Positions 1 to 7,630 of a DNA stretch of 10,474 nt are shown piece after piece (position 1 is the first letter of the stretch; the number at the start of each line of letters is the position of its first letter). The DNA is from Pleurotus djamor (Eukaryota > Basidiomycota > Agaricomycetes > Agaricales > Pleurotaceae): NCBI GenBank assembly GCA_029747585.1, contig JAPEVF010001371.1:1-10474 (forward strand). The letters are read 5' to 3'. Both the position numbers and the translations under genes were made by a program. The notes beneath the pieces were generated by a model. That model was not told the DNA's origin, ran no database searches, and saw only the letters and a program-made list of their open reading frames with translations.

Positions 1-274
1 TTCCAACCTTCGAGCCCGCTCGCCCCACCTGCGGACATGTATACTGATTCCATCGATTAACTTGCATCAGGATTCAGTTAGCGCCAATACCCCAAAGCCC
101 ATAGCCCAAGCCCACACGCTCTCAAACACGCATCTGAAGTGCTGTACTTGGGTCTCAGTTGGCTACTGTTCCATGCGTTTACCATGAGGCTGTCGCGCTG
201 ATAAAGATACGGCATCCCAAAAGACAAAGGGTCCATAGCTCCCCCAAATCTCTTCTCACCCCATAGCTGCCGCC
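1..274. other. Upstream flank of the first gene; no gene seen
   Basis: No coding region could be supported. The short reverse-strand open frame here has no recognisable domain and runs into the start of the next gene. The stretch probably holds the promoter and 5' leader of the gene starting at 275. A C-rich run around 241-274 leads into the start codon, whose context GCCGCCATGTCC is a good eukaryotic initiation context. No clear TATA element was seen close to the start. Confidence 0.5.
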
Positions 275-1254
275 ATGTCCATAACGTTGACACTCCCCGT
301 GGAATTTCTAGAAAACATTGATATCGTTAGAGTCCAGGCGAACCAGCTGGCTCAACTTCAGAATCGATTAGACGAAGCCAATGTATGTCTTGCTTTAATT
401 TATCATCTGTTTCTTCTTGTTCCTCGTGTAAATGCGCGTATGGCTAAATTCTCTCATCCTTGCACATATAGGCTTTGAATGCGAGGATAAGTCAACAGTT
501 GGCAGCAGCTATGGCGGAAATCCGGTCTCTGCGAGACCAGGTTAATACATCTCCTCGCATAACGCCTTCATCCTCGCCGTCATTGCCACCACCTCGCATT
601 AGTATTACAACCAGCATCGCACCTTCCGTCGTACCGAAGTCGTCACCCATAATGATTAAAGCATCCACAAGCGCATCATCACTCAGGCCTAAAGTGACCA
701 GAAGCTCCGTTTCCGAGCCCCAGGTTACTACAAAGGCAAGTCCGCCTGTATCTATATCAGATTCTCGGTTACTTATCTTTTCCGGCAGGCCAAAACCATC
801 CAACCACAATCAGATGGCGGTATTGAACCCGACACCGAGTGGAAGCAATCGCTCAAGAAGACGATTGAGGTTGAGCTCCGGCCGATGGTTAACGATGCTC
901 AGGACAACTACGCCAACAAGCTGAAGAGTTTGCCTGCCAATGATAGCGTCATTCGGCAGAAGGCTTCACAGGAGTATAATGCTACAATGACGACCATACG
1001 TGGTCTGGCCACGGAGCAATATCAGACTGCATTGGAGAGGGAGAGACAAGAGCGCAAGTGGGCTTCTGGGATAGAGTTGTCGCCGGAGTGGACTGAAGCG
1101 CTGCAGAAGGAGCAACAGTCGATTATGATGAAACTGGCCGCAGAGGTAAGCGTTTCTTTGAACGCACTCCTTGAATCTCCCCATGACCGTATTGCCCTCA
1201 TCACAGCGGCGACAGAGTCTCAATCGCGATTCCCGCTCCTCTGCATCGAATTAA
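275..1254 (+). CDS. Unrecognised coiled-coil protein, four exons, about 258 aa
   Basis: I do not recognise the family. Proposed exons are 275-382, 472-735, 789-1145 and 1207-1254, all joined in phase 0. Introns are 383-471 (GTATGT..TAG), 736-788 (a GC-AG intron with donor GCAAGT) and 1146-1206 (GTAAGC..CAG). The product starts MSITLTLPVEFLENIDIVRV and ends SASN at a TAA. Residues 15-60 are rich in Leu, Gln, Ala, Arg and Glu with heptad-like spacing, suggesting a coiled coil. Residues 60-120 are Ser/Pro/Thr-rich and probably disordered. Residues 130-245 are charged and helical-looking (DTEWKQSLKKTIEVELRP, then LERERQERKW), followed by a short Ser/Arg tail. No membrane segment or signal peptide is visible. 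A role in a scaffold or complex would be only a guess. The start is the first ATG in good context. The middle intron is the weakest part: an alternative GT donor at 724 also keeps the frame and would drop four residues. Confidence 0.7.
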
Positions 1255-1804
1255 TGACCGCTTTCCTTCTGATGCTTGACTAGTTAATGACCTTAATGCC
1301 CTTGGTGATACCCCCGTGATACCAGCCGCATCCTTGCTTTCGTCGCAACTTACTTATATTTCCTTCCTCTCATACTCCATCCACATCCTGTCACTTGTAG
1401 CTTTCATCATTTCGCACATCTTTAGTTTAGTCCTCATGATCAGGTATCATGTTAACGCGTTCTCTCAAATAAATATAATTACATATCCGCCGTACATGAT
1501 ACCTGTGCATGCAGGTAAAGTTGTGTTGGCGTGGTCTCAGTCGACACCTCAACCATCCGCTTACTCGTCCAGTTTAACAGCATCGCTTCCCTGTGGCGTA
1601 GATAGGAGGAATATAAGGGGCAAATGAAATGGGCGCCTATCGAAGCCCATAACACCACTTCCCCAACCTGTTTGCTCGCATCCGACAGTCGCGAGCATGC
1701 GTCGCGAATCTTTGCGAAGGCCAAACGACGACACGAAAACATCCCTGCCATAAACCATCAAGTCAACTTCAATCCGATCCTGTCAACCAGAACGCCCCGC
1801 CATC
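1255..1804. promoter_or_regulatory. Intergenic spacer: 3' flank and putative promoter of the 5-phosphatase gene
   Basis: No gene is supported in these 550 bases. The first part (about 1300-1500) is T-rich and probably contains the 3' untranslated region of the preceding gene. A TATAA sequence at 1612-1616 within AATATAAGGGG lies about 190 bases before the start codon at 1805 and is a possible core promoter element. An open frame of about 100 codons at 1316-1627 has low-complexity hydrophobic content, no good family match and no good initiation context, so I do not call it a gene. Confidence 0.4.
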
Positions 1805-4800
1805 ATGGCTGACGGACATGGACAATCCGACATAGAGTCTGCCTCGTTGCCGCCGGTCAAGAATCTCAGGTCTATGTTTGAGAATCTTTCTGAGCCAACG
1901 AACGACAAACGCCAGTCGGTCATTGGAAACGGCAGCGAGCTTCTGGCACCCAGCGAGCCAAGTAGCCCCCGACCACGGGCATCGTCTGGCGGATCAGCGA
2001 AAGGCCGACCAGAGAATTTACACCATCTCCGTGCGTCTTCTTCATCTTCAAATTTAAGACCAGAGGCTTCGCCGCCAGTGAAGAAAGTTCCGCCGCCACC
2101 GCCGCCACCCCGTACCGCGAAGGCATTGTCTCCTTCTCCATCACCTTCACCACGTCCATCACCGCACCTGCGGCCAGTGCCTATACCAGCTGCACTCTTG
2201 AATCTGAGCAAGCTTGAATTCCCCGCCGAGGCCAGGTAAGTGAAGGCGTTTAACAGCATCTAGGATGTACAGTCTGATCCTAGTGCTAGTAGCCCGCCGC
2301 GGTCTGCACCCCAACGCGCTAGCTCGCCTCGGCCTCCTCCTCCAGTACCGTACGCAAATAAGCCCGGAGTCCCGCCTAGGCCATCTAAAATCCTACTGAA
2401 CAAGGAAGTGCCTAGCATTCTCCCCGTTGACCAGATTACTGTCTCACCTCCTGGTCATTCTGAGTCCGAGGGGAACAGTCTTTTGGCATCTGCAGCCTCT
2501 AATTCGCCTCCTGGAATACCGCCAAGACCCCCCAAAACCACTCCGAATAATGCGATCCCTAATATACTCCCCGTCGACCTTATTACCGTCTCGCCTCCTG
2601 GCCGTTCTACTTCAGAGTCAGAAGAGGAAGACAGCCTCACTGCACCTGTGACCGTCAATCCGCCCCCTGCGCTACCCCCACGCAAACCTACCCTGCTCGC
2701 TGAATCTTCTTCGTCCAGCGTCGCCTCTTCGTCCTCTGGCTTCGATTCCGCCAGTCACTCAAGCCGCACATCCAGCGAAACTGACCCAACACCCCCCTCT
2801 GGCTCATCACGTCATCTTCCTCCACCTCGTCCTCCACCTCGACATCGGGGCACTATGGCGCTAGAGTCCCCTGGAATTGGAGTCCCTGCCCTGCCTGTCA
2901 GGCGAGCCACTGTGGCGCGCGAGGAGGTCAAACCCCTCGTCTCCATTCCAGTCTCTCCGCTTCCAATGGAGGGAGCCAGTGCCCCTTCACCTCTGACGCC
3001 AAATACGCGCAAGCTTTTCGGCGCAGGCAAGCTTCCTCCCCCTCCGACCCGAACTATCGCGCTCGGCGAGAAATTGCCGCCCGCTAAGCGCCCTATCGCT
3101 GTTGGTGCGAACGGTGGTTCATCGGATGACGAGGATGAAGAGGAAGAGGCCGTTGCCAAAGGCCTCGATTTGCTACCTGACAGCAGTCATTCATCGCGAC
3201 GACCTCCCACGTTCTCATACGTGCCTGGGCGAACAGAGACGCGAGTCAGTCTGACCTCGTACTCCAATCATTATGCGGTGTCTGGATCTCAGGTGGTAGT
3301 CGCTACTGGTCATCATCTCAAGATCTATGACCTTGCGCTGGCTGACGATCGTCCGATCAAAAGTCTTGACACCAAGGAAGTCGGTGCAAAGGAAGTCAAG
3401 ATCACCAGCTTGGAATTCCGCGCCTCTAACTCGACTGCCGACCGTGGATATATTCTTTGGATTGGTACGAAGGATGGTCATCTGTTTGAACTGGACGTTC
3501 GCTCTGGCTCTGTCTGCAAAACGAAGTACTCCGCCCATCTTCACGCAGTCACGTACATCTTCCGATATGGCGATACTATGATATCCCTTGATGAATCTGG
3601 CAAAGCACTCATCTTCACGCCTGATCCCGGGATGGACGTTGATTTGTTGACCACTACACCTCGAATAGTCCGCGTCACTGACAAACAGGATTTCGTCCGT
3701 TTGTTTGGAGGAAAACTGTGGACTGCGTCGAGGAGCGACGCCCACGCTCCTGGGACGACTTCAAGAATTCCGATCATCCGTGTCTACGACTTGTTTGCAC
3801 AAGGCAGTACGGGGAGGTCCGTGATGCCAACCGAACATGTCGGTCCCGTTACATCTGCTACCATCTTGCCTTCCCAACCTGGCACAGTTTACGTGGGGCA
3901 TGAAGAGGGATACGTCACGATTTGGATGATGGAAGCTGAAGATGGATATCCTCGGTGCATCGAGGTGATCAGAGTCTCTGCCTCGGATGTTCTTTGCCTG
4001 GAAGGCGTCAATGATCGGTTGTGGGCTGGCGGAAGGAACGGTACTATTACGGCATACGATGTTTCTTCTCGCCCATTCGTTGTCACAAATTGCTGGGTCG
4101 CACATGTCACCATGCCGGTCATTAGGTTGTCTGTGGACCATATTGGGATTGAAAAGACGAAACGACTCTGCGTCGTCAGTGCCGGCAAGGACGATCAACT
4201 CAAGTTCTGGGATGGATCACTCGGGCTTGATCGAATTGGTACATCTACTCTCTGCTTTTTTATCTATAACTACTAAACAGTCCCCTTAGAAAACGAACTC
4301 ATCAAACACGAGAAGCAGTTCAGCACATTCCGCGACGCTAGGATACTTCTCATTTCGTGGAACGTTGATGCGGCTCGACCAGATCAACTGAATGGCGATT
4401 CAATCAACCTCGCCTTTCTGCGAGACGCTTTGACTAGCGTCGAGTCCCCTGATATCATCTCGTTTGGATTCCAAGAAGTTATCGACCTGGAGAGCCGTAA
4501 AATGACTGCCAAGAATGTACTCCTTGGTGGTAAAAAGAAGCCTGAAGATGGTGGGCTATCCGATCGTGTTACTGGTGCCTACAAACGGTGGCACGACGCC
4601 CTTTTACTTGCGTTGCGGACTGCGATGCCGGCGAATGAGCCTTATGTCCTCCTTCATTCGGAGAGCTTGGTTGGGCTTTTCAGCTGTGTTTTCGTCAAAG
4701 TTTCACAACGTGCGATGTTGAAGGATATGTCGATTACGGTTATGAAGAGAGGTGTTGGAGGTCGATATGGCAATAAGGTTTGTGCAACGTGGTTTATCGC

Positions 4801-5572
4801 TGGCTTCGCTCAAGTCAGCCTTTAGGGCGGGATCATCTCCCGTTATGTCATTGAGGATACTTCGATCTGCTGGGTCAACTGCCATCTTGCAGCCGGTCAA
4901 CACGCTGTACGTCAACGCAATGCGGACATCAGTGCGGTCTTGGAATCCAAAACTCTGCTCCCCATTGGCGAGCATCCCATGGCCTACGTCGGTGGCGGCG
5001 ATGGTATGATGGTTCTTGACCATGAAGTCGTTATGGTGCGCAATTGGCTATCCATTTCCTCAGCATTATACCTGATTCCATGTCTTTAGATCAGTGGAGA
5101 CATGAACTATCGCATTGACCAACGCCGAGACCCCATCATAGCCGCTGTTCGTGCCGAGGAACATTCAACACTGTGGACTCACGACCAACTACTCAAAGAG
5201 ATCAAGTTCAACAAGGCTTGCCGACTGCGTGGTTTCTCCGAGGGTCCTTTAGACTTCGCTCCGACGTACAAGTACGACAGACGTAGCTCTGAGTACGACT
5301 CTTCTGAGAAGCGCCGTTCGCCTGCTTGGTGCGATCGAGTTCTTTGGAGGAGTAGTGTTCCCGCTCGCGTCAAACAACTTCATTATCAGCGCTATGAGGC
5401 GAACGTCTCGGACCATCGACCGATATCTGCGGCGTTTGACGTTACTGTGAAGAGGGCTCAAGCGGACTTAAGGGAAGCGGTGAGACTGGATGTTAAGAAG
5501 AAGTGGAGTGAGGAGTATGCGAGGATGGTTGAGGCTGCAAGGGTGTTTTATGCGGGACAGGCGCTACTTTGA
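1805..5572 (+). CDS. WD40-domain inositol polyphosphate 5-phosphatase, five exons, about 1,188 aa
   Basis: Exons are 1805-2235, 2284-4238, 4290-4777, 4826-5035 and 5090-5572; the intervening introns are 48-54 nt. The predicted enzyme removes the 5-phosphate of phosphoinositides such as PI(4,5)P2, or of soluble inositol phosphates, at membranes. Residues 1-450 are Pro/Ser-rich and probably disordered. They include a seven-proline run, several PPRP/PPRKP SH3-type motifs and an acidic patch (SSDDEDEEEE, near 421). Residues about 455-792 form a WD40-like propeller, with strands such as HLKIYDL, GHLFELDV, IRVYDL, GYVTIWMM, GTITAYDV and DQLKFWD. The catalytic domain spans about 810-1140 and keeps the 5-phosphatase signatures: SWNVD (W819, N820), FGFQEV (Q857, E858), GNKGG, VNCHLAAGQ (N976, H978), SGDMNYR (D1032, N1034), PAWCDRVLW (from 1106) and SDHRP (D1136, H1137). 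There is no Sac1 domain and no C-terminal CaaX box. The start ATG lies in good context (ATCATGGCT). The first intron is the least certain. Confidence 0.92.
2411..2704 (+). repeat. 147-nt tandem duplication inside the proline-rich region
   Basis: Two adjacent copies with a period of 147 nt (49 codons) begin at 2411 and 2558. The first encodes PSILPVDQITVSPPGHSESE and the second PNILPVDLITVSPPGRSTSE. Each is followed by an acidic/Ser stretch and a PPR-type proline motif (IPPRPPK in one, LPPRKPT in the other). The DNA is similar as well as the protein, for example CTCCCCGT.GACC..ATTAC and TCTC.CCTCCTGG. This indicates an in-frame segmental duplication that doubled a probable SH3-ligand module. 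The outer boundaries are approximate. Confidence 0.8.
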
Positions 5573-5770
5573 CCCTGGTCTCCGATACTTTCTTGTTCTT
5601 GTTCGTGCATGGGACGATTTTTATTAGGCATGGTCGACATGAAGGACACTACTATATACACATATACTGTAACAATAATACTGCTTGCATTAGATACAGC
5701 CCCGCTCTGCATACTACCGACAAAGTAGGTTACATGTTGAAAGACGCCAAAGAAGAAAAATGAACACTAC
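5573..5770. other. 3' flank between the 5-phosphatase gene and the tRNA
   Basis: This AT-richer stretch follows the TGA stop at 5570-5572 and should contain the 3' untranslated region of the 5-phosphatase mRNA. It includes TATATACACATATACTG and AACAATAATA, which could act in 3'-end formation. No canonical AATAAA was noticed. The open frame at 5569-5763 overlaps the gene end and has no recognisable domain. Confidence 0.4.
5756..5760 (-). terminator. RNA polymerase III terminator of the tRNA-Trp gene
   Basis: A run of five A on the given strand is T5 on the transcribed strand. It starts about 11 nt downstream of the tRNA discriminator base, the usual place and form of a Pol III stop signal. 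Confidence 0.75.
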
Positions 5771-5851
5771 TGAACCCTGCCCGGATTGAACGGACGACCT
5801 TGTGGATGTTCCAAGCTGGAATCACACGCGCTACCACTGCGCCAAGGGTTC
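5771..5851 (-). tRNA. tRNA-Trp (anticodon CCA) with a 9-nt intron
   Basis: Read on the reverse strand, the full cloverleaf is present. The acceptor stem is GAACCCT with AGGGTTC (seven perfect pairs), then TG at positions 8-9. The D arm is GCGC-AGTGGTA-GCGC. The T arm is GTCCG-TTCAATC-CGGGC, with one U-G wobble. Discriminator base is A and the variable loop is AGGTC. The anticodon stem is TGTGA with CCACA, giving an A31-C39 mismatch. The 5' half of the anticodon loop reads TTCCAG, with anticodon CCA at 5819-5817. The stem only closes if nine bases (CTTGGAACA, 5815-5807) are removed after position 37, the canonical nuclear tRNA intron site; the spliced tRNA is then 72 nt. Intron TGGAA can pair with loop TTCCA, as in other intron-containing tRNAs. 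The D-arm segment TGGCGCAGTGG fits an A box and GTTCAATCC a B box. The mismatch leaves a small chance of a tRNA pseudogene. Confidence 0.88.
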
Positions 5852-6233
5852 GACATCAGGCACTGCCCAGAAAGCTTCAATACTGACTCCCAGACGCCAA
5901 AGTCTACCTCCAGAATCAATGCCGGCAAAATCCCCAGAATCCCAGATGTTACATTAGCGTGCCTCCAATGTCAAGACTCAATATTCAATAACCATCTTCG
6001 GCCCTGGTTCAAGGCTACTCTACATCATCCGAGCAAAATAGAACAATTGCGCTTGAAGTGAAGCTGAAGCTTGAGCCAAGCTTGAGCTTGAAGCTTGAAG
6101 GGCTTGTGAAGAGCCAAAGGCTCCTGTCCTTCATTGGTCCTTCAAGTTGGGCTGGGACTTTTCTCATCATGGCGCCCACCGACGCCCACACACCCTTGAT
6201 ATCCTGGCTCAGAAACACTCAAAGGCTACCGCT
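5852..6233. other. Spacer between the tRNA and the AIM9-like pseudogene
   Basis: No gene is supported. Apart from the GCTTGA repeat noted separately, I see no structure. The open frame beginning at 5786 overlaps the tRNA and is a chance frame. The segment just before 6234 would be the former promoter and leader of the decayed gene; its frame is open back to an ATG at 6147, which I consider less likely to be the original start. Confidence 0.4.
6051..6112 (+). repeat. Short degenerate repeat of GCTTGA units
   Basis: Five exact GCTTGA units start at 6051, 6069, 6080, 6086 and 6093. Related GCTGAA and GCTTGT units lie between or after them, and several are set in AAGCTT or CAAGCTTG palindromes. 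The block looks like a small slippage-type repeat with some hairpin potential. No coding or regulatory role is evident. Confidence 0.75.
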
Positions 6234-7630
6234 ATGAATTTACGACGATCTACTCCCCCCTCCCTCAGGTGTGCTGTGAAGTCGTGCAACACCATTCGCA
6301 TAGTCACTTTTGATGCTGCTCAACGAGAGGCCTTGTTCCAGTCCCCTACCAGGTGGCTTTGGAATGAAAAAGAGCGTCAGTACTAAGATCCTGTTTCCTT
6401 TGCTCGCCCATTCTCATTTTCTACATGAAGAACGGCGCGCGCGACTCGTAGAGTTTGATCCCGATGCTCTGCAACGCATTGCCTGTGAAGCTTTGGGCGC
6501 GAAAGAGTGCACGGTATTCGAACCGCTTGCTGAAGGTATGCCCCTTCTAGCTCAACGGCTCAAATGTGAATGCATGTCTCATTTTCAAGAAGGATCTTAT
6601 AATCGGACTTTCCGACTAGCATTCGACAATGGCGCGCCGGCCACCGCCAAAATTCTGTCGCAGCGACGATATGTATGATCATGGCCCCTGTAAGTTTCTC
6701 CAACCCCTGCCAGATCCGCTGAACTCTGACTCTCGTGTCGCCTTAGGGCCAAACATGCTTTCCTACTTTCGTGCTGTAATAGATAACCAGATTCTTTTCA
6801 TCAAGAATCATGCAAAAGACGAGACACCTCTCCGCCGGCCTCCCTTTCATCGTCGCGATGTTCACATGTCCATCCTCGAAACACTTCTCCAGACAATACC
6901 CTTGGTTCTCCCTCCCCCGAGCCACCAAATTCCACTTCTTTGGCACCCAGATCTCAACGCACAAAACATGATTGTCAGCGCCGAAGGACAGGGTGCCTCG
7001 CGCTTCTTCCTTATTGATTGGCAGGATACTACTGTCTCGCCTTTCTTCATGCAAGGCACTCCCCCGCCTCTAGTGATTGTCGACAACGTGGCTTCAAACC
7101 CAAGGACGGCGTACGTGCTCCGGGCCCGTTCCCAGATGACCTAGAGGCTGCTGGTATCCGTCCTGAAGACGAGAACCGGGCGCGCATTGCACATCAACGT
7201 GTCTGCAGAATGATGTCGTATATCGGTAAATTGTTGAGCCTGGAAGATCGTGCACCGGTTCTTGTCTACCCACACAACGGTATCATCCCGCTACGAAAGG
7301 CGCTTTACAAGATCGACGAGTTATGGGATGATTTGGTCGAACCAGGGACTCTGCGTCCTGAAGCATTGGTGAAAATGTGTAGTAGTCGAGTTGCTGACGA
7401 GGCTGAGCATGTGGTGTGAAATCAGTCAGTGGATGGAGGCGACCGATACGGCCCTTGATTGGAATGCTTGTAGGGGCGATGGGTTGCTGAGCGACGACCA
7501 GGCGGTGGCTCAGAAGACGAGAGATGTTATACCGCTGTTGAAGCAGCAGTGGGCGACTGATGACAATTTCCCCGAGCCATACCCGTTTGCGGATGGGCAG
7601 TATTCGTTCTTCCTTACCTGGTATCCTTGA
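6234..7630 (+). pseudogene. Decayed AIM9-like phosphotransferase (APH-fold) gene with internal deletion and frameshifts
   Basis: The parent family is the fungal mitochondrial AIM9-like group of APH-fold kinase-related proteins. Exon 1 (6234-6375) starts MNLRRSTPPSLRCAVKSC, Arg-rich and free of acids like a mitochondrial presequence, and reaches the family motif RWLWNEKE. An intron at 6376-6430 joins it to LVEFDPDALQRIACEALGAK. An intron at 6536-6592 joins LAE to GSYNRTFRLAFDNG (nucleotide-loop region). That frame ends at a TGA near 6678. Coding similarity resumes one frame over at DHGPW, whose Trp codon is rebuilt by removing an intron at 6690-6746. It continues through WHPDLNAQN (catalytic loop Asp and Asn, from 6941) and FLIDWQDT (metal-binding Asp, near 7010). 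The frame shifts again between about 7080 and 7105, before KDGVRAPGPFPDDLEA, and near 7417, before EISQWMEATD. It ends with YPFADGQYSFFL and a TGA at 7628-7630. The part between the glycine-rich loop and DHGPW, which normally includes helix C and the hinge, is missing. Both splice-compatible introns and C-lobe residues survive, so this is a gene decaying in place, not a processed copy. Confidence 0.8.

Noticed and set aside
1316..1627. Forward open frame of 103 codons with hydrophobic N-terminal half
   Set aside because: It could suggest a small membrane protein, but it lies in T-rich 3' flank, lacks good start context and has no recognisable motif.
1783..2259. Reverse-strand open frame of 158 codons with Gly-rich runs
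   Set aside because: It is the antisense of the proline-rich first exon of the 5-phosphatase gene; poly-Pro codons read as poly-Gly on the other strand.
2812..3159. Reverse-strand open frame of 115 codons, Gly/Ser-rich
   Set aside because: Same compositional shadow of the proline-rich coding exon; no domain.
3215..4198. Reverse-strand open frames opposite the WD40 region
   Set aside because: They lie fully within a well supported coding exon and show no family features.
5786..6061. Forward open frame of 91 codons
   Set aside because: It overlaps the tRNA on the opposite strand and has no domain.
6629..7144. Independent 171-codon gene starting at ATG 6629
   Set aside because: It contains the kinase-like C-lobe but begins out of frame in the preceding exon, reads through a recognisable intron (6690-6746, length divisible by three) and stops at a frameshift. 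It is better explained as part of the pseudogene.
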